Positions 6,893 through 12,265 of a stretch of 12,265 bases of DNA are shown piece by piece; the stretch's first letter is position 1; every line of letters starts with the position of its first letter. The DNA comes from JBEKHT01 sp050012135. GTDB taxonomy: Bacteria > Chloroflexota > Anaerolineae > Anaerolineales > RBG-16-64-43. Made by a program: the position numbers and the translations under genes. The notes under the pieces are model-generated. The model was given only the letters and a program-made list of their open reading frames with translations. It did no database searches and had not been told where the DNA came from. The stretch covers positions 1-12,265 of the forward strand of contig JBEKHT010000061.1 of assembly GCA_050012135.1 (NCBI GenBank), written 5' to 3'.

Positions 6893-8977
6893 ATGCCGAT
6901 TGCCTTTTATGTCGCCCTGCTCGTCTTACTCCTTTTCCCCTCGGCCAACTACCAGTTGTTTGATGGATTTCCCCTCAGCCGACTCCCGGAGTTCGGCGCC
7001 TTCTTCCTGATTGTTCCCTTCTTGATCTGGGGTGATCTTCGTCAGAGACTCGGCGGATGTTTGGCGCGGTGGCATTTGCGCCCGGCCTACATGTGGGGCG
7101 GGCTACTGCTGGCCTTCTCGATCAAGGTCGCGCTGCTTTTTTCCGGCACATACCAAGGGTTCCTTGGCTGCTATCGCTCCCCAGCTGTGCCGGTCGCTTC
7201 TTACCGAGGGCCGACCGTAACTCTGCCCTGTGAACACTCGTACGAGAACCCGTTCGTGCGCTTTGGGATGACGCGGGTGGACGCCCAGATCCACTTTGCC
7301 CCCAATGATTGGAATCTCGCCTTCATCAATTCGGCCCGATATGATTACTACGACTGGGAGCCGGGGAACCTCCTGCGCGATCGGCTGCCTCTGGAAGCTA
7401 CCTGGACAGGGACCATCGTTGCAACTTCTGGCGAGCGCATGATCGTGAACTACGTGGGTTCAGGGGAGATTGTGGTCAGCGCGGAGCATGTGATCTTGGC
7501 TCCGGCCTACAAGCGCGCGGCGCAGGTTTCGGTTCCCCTGCCCGCGGGCGTGTCGACCCTGCAGGCGTCCTACCGCTTCGATGATGGCTCGCGCAGCGGA
7601 CAGAATCCGGCGACTTGGGGCCCCCGCGCGACCTTCACTCTCCTCGAGGATCGTTCGGGAAGTGAGACCGCCTTGGCTCCTGCGGCTCCGGCGCTCGGGG
7701 GGCGGGTCCTGGCTGGAGGGTCGGACGGGATCATCGCGGCCTGCCTCCTCCTGCTGGGCGTCCTCCTGGTCGTGACCTTCGGGAAGGAGTTGCTCGCGCT
7801 TGGGTCAGTCGGCGTGGCGATTGGGATCATCCTCGCGTTGCCCTTGAACCAGTCCGTCTCCCAGCTTGCTCTGGTCGCTGTGCTGACCGCCGTGCTTCTG
7901 GTCCATTGGCGCCTGCGCAAGTTGAGCCCTCTCCTCCTGTATGGATCGGTCGTGGCCGTGTCTGTGGCCTTGATCCGTGGCGCTTATCCCACGTGGAATT
8001 GGGTGGTCACCCGCAGCGCCGGCAATGACGGCCTGTTGTACGAGTCCATCGCTCAATCCCTCTGGCTTAACTCCTTTCGCCCGGGCACGATCATGGAAGG
8101 AACAACACCCTATTTCCCCTACGTGACCCTCCTTGAGCACTTCCTCTTCGGGGATGGGGATGTCCTTTGCGCGATCGTCCTGCTGGCACTCGCCCTGGGA
8201 GGGGTCTTCTTTGTGTGGGGCAAGCTCGCCCCACCTTCTGACCAGGCGGGGCGCTCCCTGACTGCCTGGGTGGTCGTTGTTTGTTTGCTTGTCAGCGCGG
8301 GCTATTACACCGCCGGCGTCATCCGCGACGGCCTGTCGGAACCCCCCGGCTGGGCACTGGCTTTGTGGAGCTTGCCCCTGCTCCTTGAGGGCTGGGACCG
8401 GAAGCGCATCTCCCTGGGGCTCGTGGGCCTGGCCTCGACCTTTGGGATCCGCACCAACTGGTTCTTGGGAATCTTGGGGGTGGAGGCCTTGGGGACCTAT
8501 CGAGCGGTGCGTGCGCGTGGCCTGCGACCGTGGATTGGTTTGGGCCTAAGCGGGCTCTTGTTGGTAATCCCCTTTTGGTGGGTCGTGACGCAACCCCAGC
8601 TTGCGATCAATGTGGTCCTGGGGCCCTCCTCACTGCCTCTCCTTCTAAAAGGGGATTCCCGGACCTGGCTGACGCTGGCCAGTCAGCTGCGATACCTCCT
8701 CTTTGCCGTCAAGTTGGGGGCGAGTCTTTTCCCGGTGGCTGTGTCGGCTCACCTTCTTCTGCTGGCATGGGTAGGGTCGTTCGTGATCGCGATGCGCCGT
8801 AAGAACTGGTTTCCCGCTCTGCTGATCGCCGCGCCCGTGTTTTACCTACTGCCTCACCTAGCCCTCACCGTGGTCACCTATTTTCCGCGACATGTGATGA
8901 CCGGTTACCTCGTAGTTGGGGTCATGACCGTCGCCTTTCTGGGTGGCCATCTTGACCTCCAGGCGGATCGCCGCTAA
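6893..8977 (+). CDS. Large multi-spanning membrane protein, GT-C-like, with a PA14-like extracytoplasmic insert
   Basis: I recognise no specific gene name. The 694-residue protein has three membrane helices near the N-terminus (about 3-22, 31-48, 66-86), then a soluble segment of roughly 190 residues, then many more helices from about 279 to the end. Within the soluble segment, residues 165-232 (LPLEATWTGTIVATSGERM, VNYVGSGEIVVS, LQASYRFDDGS) have the look of a PA14-type beta-sandwich, a domain that often binds carbohydrate. After a further set of helices comes GNDGLLYESIAQSLW (about 377-391), then RDGLSEPP. These phrases resemble membrane glycosyltransferases of the GT-C superfold that use lipid-linked sugars. 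Acidic residues in such loops are catalytic in that superfold; here D379 and E384 are candidates only. Its place between gmd and the fucose-synthase-type gene suggests a role in surface-glycan assembly or modification. That is inference. Confidence 0.7.
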   Translation: MPIAFYVALLVLLLFPSANYQLFDGFPLSRLPEFGAFFLIVPFLIWGDLRQRLGGCLARWHLRPAYMWGGLLLAFSIKVALLFSGTYQGFLGCYRSPAVPVASYRGPTVTLPCEHSYENPFVRFGMTRVDAQIHFAPNDWNLAFINSARYDYYDWEPGNLLRDRLPLEATWTGTIVATSGERMIVNYVGSGEIVVSAEHVILAPAYKRAAQVSVPLPAGVSTLQASYRFDDGSRSGQNPATWGPRATFTLLEDRSGSETALAPAAPALGGRVLAGGSDGIIAACLLLLGVLLVVTFGKELLALGSVGVAIGIILALPLNQSVSQLALVAVLTAVLLVHWRLRKLSPLLLYGSVVAVSVALIRGAYPTWNWVVTRSAGNDGLLYESIAQSLWLNSFRPGTIMEGTTPYFPYVTLLEHFLFGDGDVLCAIVLLALALGGVFFVWGKLAPPSDQAGRSLTAWVVVVCLLVSAGYYTAGVIRDGLSEPPGWALALWSLPLLLEGWDRKRISLGLVGLASTFGIRTNWFLGILGVEALGTYRAVRARGLRPWIGLGLSGLLLVIPFWWVVTQPQLAINVVLGPSSLPLLLKGDSRTWLTLASQLRYLLFAVKLGASLFPVAVSAHLLLLAWVGSFVIAMRRKNWFPALLIAAPVFYLLPHLALTVVTYFPRHVMTGYLVVGVMTVAFLGGHLDLQADRR

Positions 8978-9112
8978 GTCCGTTTCATTCAGCTTGTGCA
9001 TGTTACGGTAGAATCTGGGCCATCGGCAAAGGGGATTTCCCCGACGATCCGTCGGATCATCGGGCGGGGGAGGACTCGGGCTTCATGATTTCCTCAGTCT
9101 CAGGGAGCTGAG
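8978..9112. other. Leader of the fucose synthase gene with a strong hairpin
   Basis: CCCGACGATCC (9040-9050) and GGATCATCGGG (9054-9064) can pair over 11 positions with one mismatch and a three-base loop. A second, smaller pair, GGGGA and TCCCC, overlaps it at 9031-9042. No U-tract follows, so this looks like a leader structure or protein-binding site rather than a terminator. A TAGAAT (9009-9014) could be a -10 box, but no good -35 lies at 16-18 bases. AGGGAG at 9102-9107 is the ribosome-binding site of the gene at 9113. Confidence 0.45.
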
Positions 9113-10081
9113 ATGGATTGGGCGCACACGAGGGTTTTGGTGACCGGCGGAGGCGGTTTCCTCGGGCAGGAACTATTGACCGGGCTTGCCCGCCGGGGAG
9201 CGGCAGATCTCTCGGCCCCGAGGAGCCGCGACTATGATCTCCGGGATATCCAACAGGTTCGAGGACTGCTCGGTGGGACGCGCCCCCAGGTCGTAATTCA
9301 TTTGGCCGCGCGAGTCGGTGGAATCGGAGCGAATCGCGCCCATCCGGCCGATTTCTTCTATGACAACCTCCTGATGGGAATCCAACTGTTGCACGAGTCT
9401 TGGTTGGCGGGAGTGAGTAAGTTCGTGGCGATCGGCACGGTCTGTGCTTACCCGAAATTCACCCCCGTGCCCTTCCGGGAGGATGAGCTCTGGAACGGGT
9501 ACCCTGAGGAGACCAATGCCCCCTACGGTCTGGCCAAGAAAATGCTCCTAGTCCAGTCTCAGGCCTATCGACAGCAATATGGGTTCAATTCCATCTTTCT
9601 GCTGCCGGTGAATCTGTATGGGCCACGCGACAACTTTGACCTGGACACCAGTCACGTCATTCCGGCTCTGATTCGGAAGTGCCTGGAGGCGGTCGGCCGA
9701 GGGGAGCGCGAGATCACGCTCTGGGGCGACGGAGCCCCAACCCGCGAGTTCCTGTACGTCGAAGACGCGGCCGAGGCGATCCTGCTCGCAACCGAGCGAT
9801 ACAACGAAAGCCTGCCGGTCAACCTGGGTTCGGGTCAGGAGATCAGCATTCGCGAGCTCGCGGAGAGAATTGCAGGGATGACGGGGTTCCATGGCGAATT
9901 CGTCTGGGATTCTTCAAAGCCAAACGGTCAGCCTCGCCGTGCCCTGGACACCTCGCGGGCCTGGGAGAAATTCGGGTTTCGAGCCCGGGTCGGGCTGGAG
10001 CAGGGTTTGAGCCGCACGATCCAGTGGTACCGAGAGCACTCCAGCACATCGGGAAAAGGCCTCCATGAGAAAGACCAATGA
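9113..10081 (+). CDS. fcl: GDP-L-fucose synthase-type epimerase/reductase
   Basis: The enzyme epimerises C3 and C5 of GDP-4-keto-6-deoxymannose and then reduces C4 with NADPH, giving GDP-L-fucose. The 322-residue protein has the nucleotide-binding loop GGGGFLG near the N-terminus, HLAARVGGIGANRAHPADFF as in fucose synthases, and the active-site set IGTVCAYPKF (Thr109, Cys111), Tyr138 and Lys142 (YGLAKK). It also has LLPVNLYGPRDNFD and REFLYVEDAAEAI. E. coli has Ser where Thr109 stands here; Thr is usual in the GTVCAYPK branch of the family. The ATG at 9113 is supported by AGGGAG five bases upstream. Gmd in the same cluster supplies the substrate, which supports fucose synthesis, though related 6-deoxyhexose outcomes remain possible. 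The 3' end overlaps wzm by 17 bases. Confidence 0.9.
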   Translation: MDWAHTRVLVTGGGGFLGQELLTGLARRGAADLSAPRSRDYDLRDIQQVRGLLGGTRPQVVIHLAARVGGIGANRAHPADFFYDNLLMGIQLLHESWLAGVSKFVAIGTVCAYPKFTPVPFREDELWNGYPEETNAPYGLAKKMLLVQSQAYRQQYGFNSIFLLPVNLYGPRDNFDLDTSHVIPALIRKCLEAVGRGEREITLWGDGAPTREFLYVEDAAEAILLATERYNESLPVNLGSGQEISIRELAERIAGMTGFHGEFVWDSSKPNGQPRRALDTSRAWEKFGFRARVGLEQGLSRTIQWYREHSSTSGKGLHEKDQ

Positions 10082-10952
10082 CGTGGGCGACCCCCCATTG
10101 AAGGGCGGGGCCTGGAGGTCGGATCCCTACGTGGAATCTCTTCACACCCGGATCCGCCCTCACCATGGCCTGGAGGGCCTTCCCCTCAAGGAAATCTGGG
10201 GTTCGCGAGATCTGTTGGGCTTCCTGATCTGGCGCGATCTCCGTGTCCGGTACAAGCAAACAATCCTCGGTGCCGGCTGGGCGATCCTGCAGCCTTTTCT
10301 CTCGATGGTCGTATTCACTATCTTCTTCGGCGGCCTACTCAAAGTACCTTCGGAAGGATTGCCCTACGCGGTATTCTCTTTCGCCGCTCTGGTTCCGTGG
10401 AACTACTTCTCGTCGGCGCTGGGGGGGGTGTCGGGAAGCCTGGTGGGTAACGCCGGATTGCTCACCAAGGTGTATTTCCCGCGCCTTCTCATCCCGCTCG
10501 GAAACATGGTCGCGCGTCTGGCCGACTTCGGTGCGGCCCTGCTTGTGGTCTTTGTCCTGATAGCCTACTACCGGCTGCCCTTGCGCTGGGAGGTGCTGAG
10601 CCTCCCGCTTTTCCTCCTGCTGATGATGGTCTGCGCTCTGGGGGTGGGCCTGTGGCTGGCCGCGATCAATGTCTATTACCGCGATGTCCAGGTGATTGTT
10701 CCCTTCTTGGTGCAATTGTGGCTTTTTGCCACGCCGGTGGTGTACCCGAGCAGCCTGGTCGGCGGCCGATGGAAGGTGGTTTATGCCCTCAACCCGATGG
10801 TAGCCATTATTGAGGGCTTTCGTTGGGCTCTCCTGGGAACTTCGCCGCCGGACCTGAGCCTGTGGGTCTCGCTGGGGGTGAACCTGGTGTTCCTCGCCTC
10901 CGGTATCTTAGTTTTCCAGCGCACGCAACGGACAATGGCGGACGTGGTGTAG
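10065..10952 (+). CDS. wzm: ABC-2 type polysaccharide export permease (Wzm-like)
   Basis: This is the membrane subunit of an ABC exporter that moves undecaprenyl-linked polysaccharide across the inner membrane. The 295-residue protein has a cytoplasmic N-terminus of about 55 residues, the coupling segment FLIWRDLRVRYKQTILGAGW and a helical ABC2 membrane domain. It also has the family phrases LVPWNYFSSAL, LLTKVYFPRLLIPL, INVYYRDVQVIVPFL, FATPVVYP and YALNPMVAIIEGFRWALLG. These belong to the O-antigen and teichoic-acid exporter group (Wzm/TagG/RfbA). The ATG at 10065 overlaps the end of the preceding gene by 17 bases, with AAGG five bases before it, so translation is coupled. A GTG at 10083 is the next possible start but has no ribosome-binding site. 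The ATPase subunit starts six bases after its stop. Confidence 0.95.
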   Translation: MRKTNDVGDPPLKGGAWRSDPYVESLHTRIRPHHGLEGLPLKEIWGSRDLLGFLIWRDLRVRYKQTILGAGWAILQPFLSMVVFTIFFGGLLKVPSEGLPYAVFSFAALVPWNYFSSALGGVSGSLVGNAGLLTKVYFPRLLIPLGNMVARLADFGAALLVVFVLIAYYRLPLRWEVLSLPLFLLLMMVCALGVGLWLAAINVYYRDVQVIVPFLVQLWLFATPVVYPSSLVGGRWKVVYALNPMVAIIEGFRWALLGTSPPDLSLWVSLGVNLVFLASGILVFQRTQRTMADVV

Positions 10953-10958
10953 ACGAGC

Positions 10959-12248
10959 ATGAGCGAAGCGGCGATTTCTGTTCGCGCCTTGGGCAAACGA
11001 TACCGCATCCGATTCGGCCCCCCACCCGAGAGGACCCTGCGGGGATGGTTGTCCAGCCTGACGACTCGAGAAGGCCGGAGCGGAAACCGTCTGGCACCGG
11101 CGCGCGAGGATCATATCTGGGCGCTGAAGGATATCTCCTTTGAGGTCTCTGCGGGAGATGTGGTCGGCATCATCGGACGCAACGGGGTGGGGAAAAGCAC
11201 GCTTCTGAAGATTCTGGCGCGCATTACCGAACCGACCGTGGGCGAGGCTGACCTCCATGGACGCGTTTCTGCCCTTCTGGAAGTCGGGACCGGGTTTCAT
11301 GGAGAGCTTTCGGGACGAGAAAACATCTTCCTCAGTGGCGCGATCCTGGGCATGCAGAGATCCGAGGTCATTCGCCGGTTCGATGAGATCGTGGCATTCT
11401 CGGAGCTGGAACGCTTCCTGGATGTTCCCGTCAAGCGCTACTCCTCCGGGATGTACGTGCGCCTTGGATTCGCGGTGGCGGCGCACTTGGACCCGGATAT
11501 TCTGTTGGTGGACGAAGTGCTGGCCGTGGGGGACCTGGCCTTCCAGAGGAGATGTCTGGGTCGAATGAGCGATGTGGCCCAGGAAGGAAGAACGGTCTTG
11601 TTTGTGAGCCACCAAATGACTTCGATCCGCCGCCTATGCCCGAGCACCCTCTGGCTCGATGGAGGCCGCATTCGGTCCCTTGGCCCGACGGGCGAGGTCG
11701 TGGCGCAATATGAAAGCGAGTCTCTGGGAGCAGCCGGGGCGGCTTCCTCGGAGGCGCCGCGACAATACCGGGCTCGCTACATTTCCTGGAGAATCCGGGA
11801 GAGGGAGGGCCAAAACCCTCACGTGATCTCCACTCTCGAGCCCGTGGCCTTTGAACTGGAGCTGGATGTGGGCGAGACAGTCAAGGCCAGCTACGGCGGA
11901 TTTGAACTCTTCGACCTGGCGGGCCAACTGATCTGGTCGGGATCCACGCACGATGAAGGACGCGGGGACTTGCAGCTGGACCCGGGACGATACCTTTTTG
12001 AATTCCGCCTGCCCAACCTTCCGTTGCGCCCCGGGGCCTATCGCCTTCACGCCAGCCTGTATGAGGCCGAGGGCCACCGGCTTCTGGACGATTGGTGGGC
12101 AATGCCCGAACTGATTGTTGCCACTCCTCCTCAGTCCCACCCGCAGGATGACTGGCAGGGAGTTCTCAACCTGCCCTTCGAGTTTCGTGCCATTCCCTGC
12201 GATGGCACGAACCCAGTAGTCTCGCTTGAGCGAGATGCTCCCGGATGA
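10959..12248 (+). CDS. wzt: Polysaccharide export ATPase with C-terminal glycan-recognition-type domain (Wzt-like)
   Basis: This is the ATP-hydrolysing partner of the permease encoded just upstream. The nucleotide-binding domain has Walker A GRNGVGKST (residues 73-81), the ABC signature YSSGMYVRL (from Tyr161), Walker B ILLVDE (181-186) and the switch His218 (VSHQ). The phrases LLEVGTGFHGELSGRENIFL and VDEVLAVGD mark the Wzt/TagH exporter group. The 429-residue length exceeds a bare ATPase by about 170 residues. The extension at about 270-390 (FELELDVGETVKASYGGF, LRPGAYRLHASLYE) resembles the Wzt C-terminal beta-sandwich, which in characterised O-antigen exporters binds the modified non-reducing end of the finished glycan. 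I infer the same role here. The ATG at 10959 has only weak ribosome-binding sequence (GACGAG), so coupling to wzm is likely. The stop overlaps the next start codon. Confidence 0.95.
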   Translation: MSEAAISVRALGKRYRIRFGPPPERTLRGWLSSLTTREGRSGNRLAPAREDHIWALKDISFEVSAGDVVGIIGRNGVGKSTLLKILARITEPTVGEADLHGRVSALLEVGTGFHGELSGRENIFLSGAILGMQRSEVIRRFDEIVAFSELERFLDVPVKRYSSGMYVRLGFAVAAHLDPDILLVDEVLAVGDLAFQRRCLGRMSDVAQEGRTVLFVSHQMTSIRRLCPSTLWLDGGRIRSLGPTGEVVAQYESESLGAAGAASSEAPRQYRARYISWRIREREGQNPHVISTLEPVAFELELDVGETVKASYGGFELFDLAGQLIWSGSTHDEGRGDLQLDPGRYLFEFRLPNLPLRPGAYRLHASLYEAEGHRLLDDWWAMPELIVATPPQSHPQDDWQGVLNLPFEFRAIPCDGTNPVVSLERDAPG

Positions 12249-12265
12249 TCCGCCGCCTCGCGCAG
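12245..12265 (+). CDS. Start of the next gene, cut by the window edge
   Basis: An ATG at 12245-12247 overlaps the wzt TGA (ATGA junction), the common form of translational coupling. Seven codons are visible (MIRRLAQ), too few to identify the product. Genes after wzt in such loci are often methyltransferases or glycosyltransferases, but nothing here decides it. Whether this ATG is truly used is uncertain. Confidence 0.4.

Noticed and set aside
1..12265. CRISPR arrays, tRNA or rRNA genes, insertion sequences
   Set aside because: I saw no regularly spaced repeats, no tRNA-like cloverleaf or rRNA sequence, and no transposase or terminal inverted repeats.

Overview
The window is a GC-rich stretch of bacterial chromosome. 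It has a decayed, leftward-facing region on the left, then a run of tightly packed rightward genes. A tRNA-modification trio (tsaE, tsaB, rimI-like) sits next to nucleotide-sugar genes and an ABC-transporter pair of the Wzm/Wzt type. Wzm/Wzt export of a finished glycan, GDP-fucose synthesis and a CDP-paratose-type epimerase together suggest a diderm (Gram-negative type) bacterium with an O-antigen or similar surface polysaccharide. Gene order and sequence style fit a poorly cultivated GC-rich lineage, but I cannot name a phylum from the sequence.

Layout. Bases 1-675 (minus) hold a GNAT acetyltransferase that runs off the left edge. Bases 676 to about 2088 contain no intact gene. Within them, about 1000-1562 (minus) is a clearly broken member of a small SAM-methyltransferase-like family common in polysaccharide loci. 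The stretches on either side of it look like further decayed sequence. At 2094-2131 a near-consensus promoter lies directly against the GTG start of tsaE, which suggests a leaderless mRNA. Then follow tsaE, tsaB and rimI (2129-3789), a CDP-paratose 2-epimerase-like gene (3963-4982), a family 4 uracil-DNA glycosylase (5015-5635), gmd (5801-6817), a large multi-spanning membrane protein with an extracytoplasmic PA14-like insert (6893-8977), a GDP-L-fucose synthase-type gene (9113-10081), wzm (10065-10952) and wzt (10959-12248). The first codons of one more gene overlap the wzt stop at the right edge.

How the genes fit together. Gmd and the fucose-synthase-type enzyme convert GDP-mannose to GDP-fucose (or a close relative). 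The epimerase acts on a CDP-dideoxyhexose or a related NDP-sugar. The membrane protein is a candidate lipid-linked-sugar-dependent (GT-C-like) enzyme. Wzm/Wzt export the glycan; the Wzt has the C-terminal extension that reads the glycan terminus in characterised systems. TsaE/TsaB (t6A tRNA modification), RimI (ribosomal protein acetylation) and the uracil-DNA glycosylase (repair) are housekeeping functions beside or inside this locus. I saw no tRNA, rRNA, CRISPR array or insertion sequence, and no wholly novel system. The most unusual points are the probable leaderless tsaE promoter, the multiply broken methyltransferase and the PA14-like insert in the membrane protein.
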